Assembly (NCBI GenBank): GCA_037444075.1 | Contig: JBBIND010000092.1 | Coordinates: 1-13,258 of the forward strand | DNA: 13,258 bases | From: JBBIND01 sp037444075 | GTDB taxonomy: Bacteria > Acidobacteriota > Terriglobia > Bryobacterales > Bryobacteraceae | Reading direction: 5' to 3' | In this document: positions 1 to 7,769 of the stretch, piece after piece | How positions within the stretch are numbered: the first letter of the stretch is position 1 | Layout: each line of letters begins with the position of its first letter | Notes under the pieces: model-generated | Database searches by the model: none | Told to the model about the DNA's origin: nothing | Seen by the model: only the letters and a program-made list of their open reading frames with translations | Program-made: the position numbers and the translations under genes

Positions 1-404
1 GGGTCAGTGAAGTACACGTGCCCGTCACGGCGGACCACAATGTCGTTGGGTGCGTTCAGTCGTTTGCCCTGATAACGTTCGGCGAGGACCTCCACGTTGC
101 CCTTGCGGTCCGTGCGCGTGACCCGCCGGCTGCGGCTCTCGCAGGTGTACAGATTCCCCTTGGCATCGAAGGTGTTGCCGTTGGCGCCTTCGGATGGCTC
201 GCGGAAGATCTCTGGTTTCTGGCCGGGCCTTACGCGCCAGATGCGGTTGTTGGGCACATCGCTAAAGAGCAGGTAGCCGTCCTTCGACCAGACGGGGCCT
301 TCCGTGAACGTGTAGCCGGAGGTGAACTTCTCGATGAGAATGCCGGAGAAATCCTGCGCTCCGGCCAGGGGAAGGAGGAACAGTGCCGCCAGGAGCTGTT
401 TCAT
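1..404 (-). CDS. SMP-30/gluconolactonase family secreted protein (3' part missing)
   Basis: The first 134 residues plus a partial codon are visible; the gene leaves the window at base 1. The start ATG at 404 opens directly into a short signal peptide (MKQLLAALFLLPLAGAQ, cleavage after about residue 17), so the protein is probably periplasmic or exported. The rest fits the SMP-30/gluconolactonase/LRE six-bladed propeller: FTEGPVWSKDGYLLFSD at about 33-49, with E35 in the position of the family's metal-binding Glu, then ANGNTFDAKGNLYTCE at 74-89 and LNAPNDIVVRRDGHVYFTDP at 116-135, with N120 in the metal-binding Asn position. Family members hydrolyse sugar lactones or other esters using a divalent metal; the substrate here cannot be told. 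It lies 58 bases after the beta-barrel gene on the same strand, but a promoter-like TTGTCA/TAGAAT pair just upstream suggests separate transcription. Family call secure, reaction uncertain. Confidence 0.88.
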   Translation of the reverse strand, partial: MKQLLAALFLLPLAGAQDFSGILIEKFTSGYTFTEGPVWSKDGYLLFSDVPNNRIWRVRPGQKPEIFREPSEGANGNTFDAKGNLYTCESRSRRVTRTDRKGNVEVLAERYQGKRLNAPNDIVVRRDGHVYFTD

Positions 405-416
405 ATGCTTACAGCC

Positions 417-447
417 ATTCTAACTGCCCGGCACGGCGGCCTGACAA
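417..447 (-). promoter_or_regulatory. Putative promoter of the gluconolactonase-like gene
   Basis: On the minus strand TTGTCA (447-442, five of six matches to the sigma70 -35 box) is followed by TAGAAT (422-417, five of six to the -10 box) with a long 19-base spacer (18 if read as TTAGAA). Only 12 bases separate TAGAAT from the ATG at 404, so the transcript would have a leader of about 5-6 bases; no Shine-Dalgarno is visible. Consistent with a short-leader mRNA. Found by eye, not tested. Confidence 0.45.
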
Positions 448-462
448 TCCGGACGGCGGTTT

Positions 463-1695
463 TCAGAAGCTGTACCGCATCAGCAGGAAGGCGTGGGAGT
501 TGCGGCGGTACTGTCCCAGGAAGTCAGCCTGATCGCCTCGAACCCAGGTGAAGCCCCCCGTCAGGCGCCAATGCTGGCCGAACGTCTGTGAATACTCCGC
601 CTTAGTCCAGCTACCTTTGCCGTTGCGGCGCAGGGCCCCCTCCACGGCGAAACTGCGCCGCGCATCCAGCGTGCGGTTGGCGCGAGCCAGGAACGCCCCC
701 GTCAATCCGCGGTCCGGCGCAAAGCCTGTCGGGTTGCGCGTCGCGGTGATCCATTCGCCGGCATACCCGCCCACCAGGGACCATTCGCCGGACTGCCGTT
801 CCAGCTGCGCGACGTATTGCACGTACTCATCCGCCAAGGGCGTGGAACTCGTGAAGTAAGCGCCCTCGCCCTTCACGGTGAACCAGCGTAGCGGAACAGC
901 CGCATCGGCCCCGTACAAGCGCAGGCGGGGGTAGAAGCGCTGAAACTCCACGCGCAACCCGCCCGGCGCGTCCGGCCGCAGGCGTCCTTCAAAAAGCGGG
1001 AGGTGGTGCCAGCCTTCATAGAAAACCAAGGATCCTTCGTATCCCGCGCCGATGTAGTTCCACCTCGCGCCGAATTGTCCGCCACCCGGCAGCCTGGCTC
1101 CCAGGTCTTCCAGCCGCACCGCGGAAGCGGCAGGCGGCAGGACCGTCCAGCGCTGATTAAGCAAAGGAGTGCGGCTCGGCGTGAAGCGGGGCGCCCAGAC
1201 GAGATCCAGCGTGTTCGCGCCTGTTTCGTATGTCAGCCTCGCCGCGGTGACGCCGAGAAAATCCGAATCCACCACGGCCAGGTAGTCGCGAGGAGCAAAG
1301 CGGTCCGTGGGGTTGAGAATGTCGGCCTTGCCCCAGCGGATGAGCTGCTTGCCGGCTTCCAGAGAGAAGCCGCCGCGATAGTAGCTGGCGCTCAGGCGGC
1401 GCACTGACAAGGCCGGCCGTTTCAGGCTGCGGTCCTGCCAGTCCAGCCGCAGCTGCCGCGCGGTCTGATGATGCGTGTCCGTGCGCGCGTCTACGCCGGC
1501 GGCGAGGCGCAGCCCCGCGAGCGGCTTCCAGGACGCCTCCCAGCGGAACAAGCTGTCCGCCACCACCTGTCCGCTGTCGTTGGGAGCCGTTTGCGGGAAC
1601 ACGAGCAGCCGCGTTTCCAGATAGCCCCGCTGCTCAAACTTCTGCGCCAACCCGGCTGAGGCAGCCAGCAATAGAATCGCAACAGCGGCTCTCAT
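463..1695 (-). CDS. Putative outer-membrane beta-barrel protein (DUF1302-like)
   Basis: A 410-residue exported protein. The frame stays open upstream to 1827, but I chose ATG at 1695 because it begins a clear signal peptide (MRAAVAILLLAASAGLAQ, residues 1-18) and forms an ATGA overlap with the stop of the LolA-like gene. The mature part is rich in alternating hydrophobic/polar strands with many aromatics and glycines, and it ends in LLMRYSF, a typical C-terminal beta-signal with terminal Phe recognised by the BAM machinery. A segment at about 116-138 (KQLIRWGKADILNPTDRF) resembles the WG-x2-D-x3-NP-x-D motif I associate with DUF1302-type outer-membrane proteins. It is last in the ATPase-permease-LolA-like-barrel operon, so the likely job is an outer-membrane acceptor or conduit for whatever that ABC system exports. 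The barrel assignment is good; the family name is from memory and the substrate is unknown. Confidence 0.8.
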   Translation of the reverse strand: MRAAVAILLLAASAGLAQKFEQRGYLETRLLVFPQTAPNDSGQVVADSLFRWEASWKPLAGLRLAAGVDARTDTHHQTARQLRLDWQDRSLKRPALSVRRLSASYYRGGFSLEAGKQLIRWGKADILNPTDRFAPRDYLAVVDSDFLGVTAARLTYETGANTLDLVWAPRFTPSRTPLLNQRWTVLPPAASAVRLEDLGARLPGGGQFGARWNYIGAGYEGSLVFYEGWHHLPLFEGRLRPDAPGGLRVEFQRFYPRLRLYGADAAVPLRWFTVKGEGAYFTSSTPLADEYVQYVAQLERQSGEWSLVGGYAGEWITATRNPTGFAPDRGLTGAFLARANRTLDARRSFAVEGALRRNGKGSWTKAEYSQTFGQHWRLTGGFTWVRGDQADFLGQYRRNSHAFLLMRYSF

Positions 1696-2444
1696 AATCC
1701 GCGCCGCAGCGCTTGCAGGGTGAACGTCTCCTCCTGCATGGGCAGGTTGTAGTCGAGCTTGTCGAACGTCAGGATGGTGCGGCTGTTGCGGCGGACGTCG
1801 TGCATCTCCAGGCGGCGACCGGTCCAAATGCCGGCTACCCGTTCGAAATCGCCGTACTTGAGACGGCGCGCAAGCTGGTTATCCACGAAATTCTCCACTT
1901 GCACAAACACGTAGATATCCTGGCGCACCCACAGCAGGGAGCGAGTGTACTGAGACGATTTGCCTTTCCTCGGACGGGCCTCCAGGCGCCAGCAAAGGTG
2001 ACCTTCGAGCGTTTCCTGCCCGAGCAGGCGGTAGTCGTAATGCTCCACGTCCCGCTCTTCCAGGTCCTCGAAGCTGAAGTCCGTTCCGAAGAACCGCGTG
2101 GAACGGTCCTGCAGAGCGATGCGCCGCTCGCGCGCCAGCGCCGGGGTCCACATCCATTGATCCGAGGCGCGGTCCGGGTGATTCAGCACCAGCAGCTTGA
2201 CGCCGCGCACTTCGGGCGGCGAGGTGAAGCGCAAAATTGCCTTGCTGTTGCCGTGCGAGCCGAGCCGGTCGTACTGCCAGCTCTTGTCCGTGACGCGCCC
2301 GCCGGAATCGATCACTCGCAGCGAGCCCTCATAGCGTTGCGACTCGGCGCGCGCGCGCCGCTGCACCTCGGTGACAATCTCGCGCGCATCCTGCGCCTGA
2401 ATCAGGCCGGCGGAGAGCGCCAGGACAATGCCAAACTTATTCAT
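1692..2444 (-). CDS. Periplasmic LolA-like 'outer membrane lipoprotein-sorting' protein
   Basis: A 250-residue secreted protein with a signal peptide (MNKFGIVLALSAGLIQAQ, cleavage near 18). ATG 2444 was preferred over the longer frame from 2516 because it starts the signal peptide and overlaps the permease stop by 8 bases. The body matches the family annotated as outer membrane lipoprotein-sorting protein (LolA_like, Pfam PF17131 as I recall): LRFTSPPEVRGVKLLVL at 71-87, QWMWTPALARERRI at 96-109 and the hallmark RFFGTDFSFEDLEER at 117-131, followed by RLLGQETLEGHLCWRLEARP at 139-158. LolA-type folds are half-barrels that carry a lipid or acylated protein across the periplasm. Its place between an ABC permease and an outer-membrane barrel fits a carrier role. 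It is not canonical LolA by sequence, so the cargo may be another lipid. The single Cys (C151) lies mid-protein; there is no lipobox. Confidence 0.88.
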   Translation of the reverse strand: MNKFGIVLALSAGLIQAQDAREIVTEVQRRARAESQRYEGSLRVIDSGGRVTDKSWQYDRLGSHGNSKAILRFTSPPEVRGVKLLVLNHPDRASDQWMWTPALARERRIALQDRSTRFFGTDFSFEDLEERDVEHYDYRLLGQETLEGHLCWRLEARPRKGKSSQYTRSLLWVRQDIYVFVQVENFVDNQLARRLKYGDFERVAGIWTGRRLEMHDVRRNSRTILTFDKLDYNLPMQEETFTLQALRRGL

Positions 2445-4989
2445 ACTCCAGAGCCTCGGACAAAGAACCACGCACAGCCGATTCCGCCGGACCGAGCGCC
2501 GACAACCAGGCGGCACCCAGGATTACAGGAATCAACACGGCAGCCGTCAGCCACGGATAGGCGTATGTCAGGCGGATACCGGCAATGTCCTGACGCACCA
2601 TTTCCACGCTGAAGTACAGGTTGAGCGCGCCAAGCGCCAGGCCCAGTAATAATCCCACGACGCCGATGCTCACTGCCTCCAGCCAGATGGTGTTGCGAAT
2701 CTGGCGGCGCACGGCGCCTACCGCCTGCAACACGCCGAGTTCCCGGCGCCGGTCAATGATGGAAACCGTCAGCGTGTTCACAATCCCCAGGATGGCTACA
2801 AGCACGGCGACCGCTAACTGTACATAAGTAAGACCGAACCATTGGTCAGTAAGATCCAGTATGTAGCTGCGAACTTCGCGGTTGGTCAAAACAAACACGC
2901 GGCGCTCGCCCGCGAAGCCTTCCAGAATAGACTGCCGCACGGCGGCTTCGGCGGCTCCCGGTTCCAGGTAGACGCGAAACGTGTTGACGCTGGTGTCTCC
3001 CCAGTAACGCGTGTAGAGTGACCGGTCGATCAGGATGCTGCCCTGTTGGTCCGAGTATTCCACCAGGCTGCCCAGCACCGGCAGGCGAAGCACTCCGAGA
3101 GGAGCCGCCAACTCGATCGTATCGCCCTTCTTAAGTCCACGCAGCAGCGCCAGGTTATCGGAGATGATGGCGCCTTTGCCTTCGGCAGCCAGCCGGTACG
3201 CGGTGTCTCCGTCACCTTCCAGGGGCTCTCGCCGGGAGGTGCGGATCAGGCGTCCTATGTCCACGGCTACCAGCAGCACAGGCGTGTCCCCCAGAAGCAC
3301 GCGCGGCGTGCGCACCGCCTGCACTTCCCGCACGCCCGCCACCGCCCGTAACCTGGTCTCCACCTCGGGTTCAAAACGGAAACTGCGCGCAGTGATTCTC
3401 GGCGAGGCAGTCACGAAGAGATCGGGATTCAGCGCCACGTCAATCCAGCCGTGGATGGAGCGATAGCTGGCTCTGGCCACCCCGGCGAAGCCTACCGCCA
3501 ACGCGAGTGAAAGCATCAGCGCCGCTACCGTAGCCGAAGTCCGGCGTGGAGCCTGTATCAGGCTGTCAGCCGCCAGAGCGCCCTCCACCGGACGCAGCCA
3601 TCTGAGCACGGGACGCAGCGCGCGCGCCAGCCACAGGGCGAGCGCGGGGCTCAGCAGCAAAGCCGCCAGCACTGCCAGCACGTAACCCGTGTAAAACGCC
3701 CAGGGCGAACTCGACAGCAGCAGGCAGGCTGCGGAAATACAGCCAAGGGCGAAAGCCGCCAGGCGCCGCGCACGATTCTCACCCGCCGAGAGCAGTTGGT
3801 ACTTGCCCTTCTGCAACGCCTTCACAGGGTCCACCCGCGAGGCGCTGCGAGCCGGCAGCCAGCCCCCCGCCAGGCTCGCCAGCAAGCCCATGAACCATCC
3901 ACAGAGCATGAGCGGCGGGTCCGTGGTGACCGTCTCGGCACGCTGCGCGGTTCCGTACAGGTCTCGCAAATAGGTGCTGGTGTAAGTGATCATCCCGCGC
4001 GCCAGCAGAATGCCTGCGCCCACTCCGATGGCGGAGCCGATCACACCTGCCACCGCGCTCTCCGCCAGGAACAAATTCCGAATCTGGCCGCGCGTGGCGC
4101 CCATAGAGCGGAGAATCCCGATTTCGGCGCGCCGATGGGAAACGGCAATCGAAAAGGAGTTGTAGATGATGAAGATGCCGATCAGGAGCGCGAAAACGCT
4201 GGCGAAGCTGATGGAAATGGCGAACGCCTGCGACATGGACGCGAAGTATTGTCCCCGCGCGGAGGGCGGCTCCACTTTGAAACCCGGCCCCAGCAGGGCT
4301 TCCAATCGCTCGCGGCATTTCTCCGGGCCGATGCCGGCGTCGGCCCCGACGTCGATGCGGTCAAACCGCCGGCCTCTTCCGAAGACCAGTTGCGCCGCGT
4401 AGATGTCCATCACGGCCAGGCTGCCCCCGTAGGCGGACGCCAGTCCTCCCGTGCGCATGATGCCGCGGACGGTGAAGCGCTTCGGCCCTTCCATGGTTTC
4501 CAGCGCCAGTCCGCTGCCGATGCGCAGTCCGTTACGTTGCGCAAACTGGCGCGACACCATGATGGAATCCGGCTGCGCGAGGAACACCAGCGGGTCGTCG
4601 ATGATGGCGGATTCGCCGCTTTCCAGGTCGTATTCGCGCAGGCTGCGGTCGCCGGTCATGTCCACTGCCAGCACGAGCAAACTGCCCTGACCCGGGCTGC
4701 CCGTGTCCACGATGGCTTCGATGATGGGCGCGGCGGCCGATACGCAGGGTTCCGCCTGCACCCGCTCCAGAACCTCTTCTTCGAAGCCCGGCTCCCCAGC
4801 CGAGATTTCCAGTTCCGTGGCGCCTGCGACGCGGTCTACCGTGTGCTGAAAAGCGCTCAACACGGATTGGTTCACCGTGTGCATGCCGACAAAAATCGCC
4901 ACGCCCAGCGTGATGCCCGAGAGAGTGAGCACGGAGCGGAGCTTGTGCTTGCGCACGTACTGCCAGCTCAGCAGCCGGAATAGCTTCAT
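2437..4989 (-). CDS. ABC transporter permease, duplicated FtsX/MacB-PCD (LolC/E-like)
   Basis: An 850-residue inner-membrane protein with two FtsX-type halves in one chain, about twice the length of a single LolC or LolE subunit. Visible layout: TM1 about 18-40; periplasmic MacB-PCD-like domain 45-250; TMs at about 257-279, 305-330 and 358-380; two further TMs at 408-455; TM7 about 485-505; second periplasmic domain 510-715; TMs at about 720-742, 768-792 and 812-835. Each half has a cytoplasmic coupling segment, EIGILRSMGATRGQIRN (about 289-305) and ELGVLQAVGAVRRQIRN (750-766). Such type VII (mechanotransmission) transporters pull lipoproteins, lipids or other molecules out of the inner membrane rather than pumping through it. 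The gene overlaps the ATPase gene by 4 bases (ATGA) and the LolA-like gene by 8, so stoichiometric co-translation is likely. Because both halves are in one chain, a complex of one permease with two ATPases is expected. Substrate unknown. Confidence 0.92.
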   Translation of the reverse strand: MKLFRLLSWQYVRKHKLRSVLTLSGITLGVAIFVGMHTVNQSVLSAFQHTVDRVAGATELEISAGEPGFEEEVLERVQAEPCVSAAAPIIEAIVDTGSPGQGSLLVLAVDMTGDRSLREYDLESGESAIIDDPLVFLAQPDSIMVSRQFAQRNGLRIGSGLALETMEGPKRFTVRGIMRTGGLASAYGGSLAVMDIYAAQLVFGRGRRFDRIDVGADAGIGPEKCRERLEALLGPGFKVEPPSARGQYFASMSQAFAISISFASVFALLIGIFIIYNSFSIAVSHRRAEIGILRSMGATRGQIRNLFLAESAVAGVIGSAIGVGAGILLARGMITYTSTYLRDLYGTAQRAETVTTDPPLMLCGWFMGLLASLAGGWLPARSASRVDPVKALQKGKYQLLSAGENRARRLAAFALGCISAACLLLSSSPWAFYTGYVLAVLAALLLSPALALWLARALRPVLRWLRPVEGALAADSLIQAPRRTSATVAALMLSLALAVGFAGVARASYRSIHGWIDVALNPDLFVTASPRITARSFRFEPEVETRLRAVAGVREVQAVRTPRVLLGDTPVLLVAVDIGRLIRTSRREPLEGDGDTAYRLAAEGKGAIISDNLALLRGLKKGDTIELAAPLGVLRLPVLGSLVEYSDQQGSILIDRSLYTRYWGDTSVNTFRVYLEPGAAEAAVRQSILEGFAGERRVFVLTNREVRSYILDLTDQWFGLTYVQLAVAVLVAILGIVNTLTVSIIDRRRELGVLQAVGAVRRQIRNTIWLEAVSIGVVGLLLGLALGALNLYFSVEMVRQDIAGIRLTYAYPWLTAAVLIPVILGAAWLSALGPAESAVRGSLSEALEYE

Positions 4990-5660
4990 TGGCGCCGGTC
5001 CTCAGCGACACGCCCGTCGAGCAGGCTGACGGTCCGTGTGCAGCTGGCAGCCACGGTCATGTCGTGCGTGACCACCAGAACCGTCGAGCCGAGCCGCGCA
5101 TGCAGGTCGTGAATGAGCGCCAGGATTTCCGCTCCGGTGCGGGTGTCGAGGTTCCCGGTAGGCTCGTCCGCGAGCAGGATGGGCGGATAGATGGAAAGCG
5201 CCCGGGCAATCGCCACGCGCTGCCGTTCCCCGCCGGAGAGTTCTTCCGGCAGATGCTCGAGACGGTGTGAAAGCTGGACCAGATTCAGCAGTTCGCGGGA
5301 GCGTTCATTCACGCGCTGGCTGGACCAGCCCCGCAAGTGCAACGGGAGCCCCACGTTCTCCAGGCATGAAAGGGTAGGCAACAGGTTGAAAAACTGGAAG
5401 ATAAAGCCGATCTTGTCGCGCCGCACGCGGCTGATGGAGTCGTCGTTCAGCCCTGCCAGGCTGACTCCGTCAATGCGCACTTCGCCCGCCGTGGGACGGT
5501 CTAATCCGCCTATCAGGTTGAGCAAGGTGGACTTACCCGAGCCGGATGGACCTACGATGGCCACCATTTCGCCGCGTTCGACGCGAAGGTCCACCGTGTC
5601 CAGCGCCACCACCTTTCGCTTGCCGTCGAAATGCTTGGAAACGCCTGCCAGTTCAATCAT
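4986..5660 (-). CDS. ABC transporter ATP-binding protein (LolD/MacB type)
   Basis: A 224-residue complete nucleotide-binding subunit. Walker A GPSGSGKST at 37-45, Q-loop Q89 (GFIFQFFNLLPTLS), ABC signature LSGGERQRVAIARAL at 141-155, Walker B ILLADEP with catalytic Glu at 166, D-loop GNLD and H-loop H199 (VVTHD) are all intact. The FNLLPTLS and ADEPTGNLD segments are typical of the LolD/MacB/FtsE group that partners FtsX-like permeases. ATG 5660 is the only sensible start; no Shine-Dalgarno stands close to it. The stop overlaps the permease start (ATGA), so it powers that permease. It is first in the minus-strand operon and divergent from the mscS-type gene. I leave the symbol empty because it cannot be assigned to Lol rather than another export system from sequence alone. 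Confidence 0.95.
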   Translation of the reverse strand: MIELAGVSKHFDGKRKVVALDTVDLRVERGEMVAIVGPSGSGKSTLLNLIGGLDRPTAGEVRIDGVSLAGLNDDSISRVRRDKIGFIFQFFNLLPTLSCLENVGLPLHLRGWSSQRVNERSRELLNLVQLSHRLEHLPEELSGGERQRVAIARALSIYPPILLADEPTGNLDTRTGAEILALIHDLHARLGSTVLVVTHDMTVAASCTRTVSLLDGRVAEDRRQ

Positions 5661-5760
5661 TTGAAGGTGTTGAGCGGCTGCGTGCGCTCCTCCCCATCAT
5701 GGCACAAGCGGCGGAGCGGCTCTCCCTGAGCCGGGCGTGCGAGAATCGATATTGGGATTC
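5661..5760. promoter_or_regulatory. Divergent intergenic region with a 6-bp inverted repeat
   Basis: One hundred bases separate the ABC operon (minus) and the mscS-type gene (plus), so both promoters should lie here. I see no convincing -35/-10 pair for either. A perfect inverted repeat, CGGCTC TCCCT GAGCCG, occupies 5717-5733 and could be an operator or a leader hairpin. GAGAAT at 5741-5746 is a weak -10 candidate for the plus-strand gene. Confidence 0.3.
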
Positions 5761-6810
5761 ATGCAGCAAAACGGACTCGTCAACGCGCCCTGGACGGAGC
5801 AGAAGCGCATGCTGATGCAGGTGGTTGAGCCCATGGGGATCTTCTTCCTGGCGTTGGCCGCTCTGCTGCTCGTGCGCTTCCTAGTCGTTCGATTCACTTA
5901 CCGGCGAACGGCTCCGTCGTCTTCTTACAGGATTCTCCTGGACACGGTTCGCATCCCCTCGTTTTTCTGGTGCCTGGCCGCTGCCCTGGTAGTGGGCATG
6001 CGTTTCGCGAACCTCACGCGCGCCCAATCCCGGCAGGTGGTTCTGTGGGTTGTCATTTTCCTTATCGTGAGCCTGACACTCGTGACCTCCTCGCTGCTGG
6101 TCCGGCTGCTGGCGGCTTACGGCGAACGGCAGGGCATCCTGCTGGCTCACACGGGACTGGCTCGGATGCTCACGCACACGGTGGTGCTAGGCATTGGAGC
6201 CATGTTCCTGCTCCGCTATCTGGGTGTCAGTATTCTACCCATTCTGACGGCGTTCGGCGTCACCGGTCTGGCCGTGGCGCTGGCAATGCGCGATGAACTG
6301 GCGAATTTCTTCGCCGGAGTTTACATCCTGCTGGAGACACCGTACACGGTGGGCGACCACATCATGCTCGCCACCGGGGAAGAGGGCAGAGTTATTGATA
6401 TTGGCTGGCGCACCACGCGGTTGGTAACGGGTGGCAGCAACATCCTGGTGATACCCAACGCCAAGGTCACCACCACTGTGCTGACCAATCTGAGCCTGCC
6501 GACGCCTGTGACCAATATCGACATCGCCTTGGTCGCGGGGCTGGAGGCGGACCCGCGGCGAGTGGCGGACCTGGCCATCGAAGAGGCGGCTTCCTTGCCG
6601 GGCGTGCTGCCTGAGCCCCCGCCCGTGGTGAGGTTCGATCCTGGCGTTCTGCCCACTCACCTGCAATTCAAACTTCAGGCGCGCGTTTCCGAACCCGCCC
6701 TTGCCGGCGCCATCAAGTCCGAACTTCGCCTGAGAATACTGAACCGCTTTCGCTTGGAGAACGTCCCTCTGCCAAAGGTCGAGCGCGTGTCCGCGGAGAG
6801 GGAGATTTGA
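5761..6810 (+). CDS. MscS-family mechanosensitive ion channel
   Basis: A 349-residue inner-membrane protein if ATG 5761 is used; an in-frame GTG at 5737 would add 8 residues but has no better ribosome site. Membrane segments are visible at about 23-45, 66-83, 92-118, 136-152 and 158-178. The last is the pore-lining helix with the small-residue-rich MscS pattern (AFGVTGLAVALAMRDELANF, 164-183), running into YILLETPYTVGDHI (188-201) and the soluble beta domain with GRVIDIGWRTTRL and IPNAKV. The C-terminal alpha/beta domain is complete, ending near residue 340. The family opens on membrane tension and releases small solutes during osmotic downshock. With five rather than three TM helices it is a mid-size MscS relative. 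It is followed after 6 bases by a secreted LolA-like gene, so the two are probably co-transcribed; why is not clear. Confidence 0.93.
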   Translation: MQQNGLVNAPWTEQKRMLMQVVEPMGIFFLALAALLLVRFLVVRFTYRRTAPSSSYRILLDTVRIPSFFWCLAAALVVGMRFANLTRAQSRQVVLWVVIFLIVSLTLVTSSLLVRLLAAYGERQGILLAHTGLARMLTHTVVLGIGAMFLLRYLGVSILPILTAFGVTGLAVALAMRDELANFFAGVYILLETPYTVGDHIMLATGEEGRVIDIGWRTTRLVTGGSNILVIPNAKVTTTVLTNLSLPTPVTNIDIALVAGLEADPRRVADLAIEEAASLPGVLPEPPPVVRFDPGVLPTHLQFKLQARVSEPALAGAIKSELRLRILNRFRLENVPLPKVERVSAEREI

Positions 6811-6816
6811 CGTTCG

Positions 6817-7683
6817 ATGCCTGTGGTTTCTGAGAACCGAGTGTCACGGCGCCGCGTCCAAAAGGGCGTGCAAAGAATACTCCTGCTGCTGGCTTGTTCC
6901 GGCGCCCTGGCCGCTGATCCGCTTGCCATCGTCAAGCGCTCACTCGAGGCGGAGGAGGCTAGCTGGAAGCGCGACAGCCGCTACAACCTCGTTCAACGCG
7001 TCGAGACCCACGATTTGGACGGCAACAATCGCCGCAAGGAAACACAGATCCGCACCTTCCGGTGGCAAGTGGTTGAAGGCGCGCCTTTCCGCCGGCTGAT
7101 CGCGCAGGATGACAAACCGCTGACCGATGAACAGGAAGCCAGAGAGCAGGAGCGCTTCGAAAAGGCGATCGAGGAGCGGCGCAACGAATCTCCTGCCGAG
7201 CGCGCCGAAAGGCTGGAGAATTACGAAAAGAGGCGCACCGAGAATCGTGCAGCGGTGCGTGAGATCCCCGAGGCATTCAGCTTCCGCTTGCTGGGTGAAG
7301 AGGTCATCAATGGCCGCCCAGCGTATGTGATTGAGGGCAAGCCCCGGCCCGGCTACCGCCACCGCGACCGGCGCGCCAAGCTGTTCACCGAACTGCACGG
7401 CAAGATGTGGGTTGATAAGGAGGATTTCCGTTGGGTGCGCGTGGAAGGCGAACTGGCGGACACGGTCACTTTCGGCTGGATCATGGTCCGCCTTCACAAG
7501 GGATCCCGCATACGCATCGAACAGATGCGGTTGCCTGACGGCGAATGGGTGCCTAGTAACCTCTGGACTCACCTTTCGGTCCGCCTCGGACTTATCCGGC
7601 ACGTTCACGTGGAACATACGGCGGACTATCGCGAATACAGCCGCGCCGGAGAAGCCGGTAGCGTTTCAGCCACTTTGAAATAG
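6817..7683 (+). CDS. Secreted LolA-like protein of unknown function
   Basis: A 288-residue protein beginning 6 bases after the mscS-type stop. ATG 6817 has a purine-rich GGAGAGGGAG stretch about 13 bases upstream, within the end of the previous gene. Residues 1-20 are basic, then ILLLLACSGALAAD forms a signal peptide. LLAC (24-27) could be a weak lipobox, but cleavage after ALA (about 32) is equally possible. A highly charged, probably helical Glu/Arg-rich insert spans about 100-150. After it, FRLLGEEVINGRPAYVIEGK (156-175), KMWVDKEDFRWVRVEG (196-211) and MRLPDGEWVPSNLW (237-250) follow the order of LolA-like lipoprotein-sorting proteins. The first two align by eye with RLLGQETLEGHLCWRLEARP and LLWVRQDIYVFVQVE of the LolA-like gene at 1692-2444. 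A lipid-binding half-barrel in the periplasm or anchored to a membrane is inferred; cargo and partner are unknown. Confidence 0.75.
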   Translation: MPVVSENRVSRRRVQKGVQRILLLLACSGALAADPLAIVKRSLEAEEASWKRDSRYNLVQRVETHDLDGNNRRKETQIRTFRWQVVEGAPFRRLIAQDDKPLTDEQEAREQERFEKAIEERRNESPAERAERLENYEKRRTENRAAVREIPEAFSFRLLGEEVINGRPAYVIEGKPRPGYRHRDRRAKLFTELHGKMWVDKEDFRWVRVEGELADTVTFGWIMVRLHKGSRIRIEQMRLPDGEWVPSNLWTHLSVRLGLIRHVHVEHTADYREYSRAGEAGSVSATLK

Positions 7684-7769
7684 CTTTTGCTGGTTGTCAG
7701 AAAGACGTTTTCGTGCAGATGTGTGACGGACCTGCCTGCCGGCAGCGTGAGGCCTCCAAGCGGCGTGCG

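Noticed and set aside
463..1827. Longer start at 1827 for the beta-barrel gene
   Set aside because: The 44 extra residues are Pro/Arg/His-rich, lie inside the previous gene, and would bury a clear signal peptide that starts at 1695.
1713..2612. A 299-codon plus-strand frame opposite the LolA-like gene
   Set aside because: It crosses the junction of two clear minus-strand genes and shows no recognisable motif or signal peptide.
3796..4983. A 395-codon plus-strand open frame opposite the permease gene
   Set aside because: It is antisense to a convincing permease. Its translation is His/Gln/Arg-rich with no domain pattern, as expected for a shadow frame in GC-rich DNA.
7732..7745. CTGCC-TGCC-GGCAG hairpin between the convergent LolA-like and DUF3467 genes, considered as a terminator
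   Set aside because: Only a 5-base stem and no T run on either strand; too weak to call, although the position would suit one.
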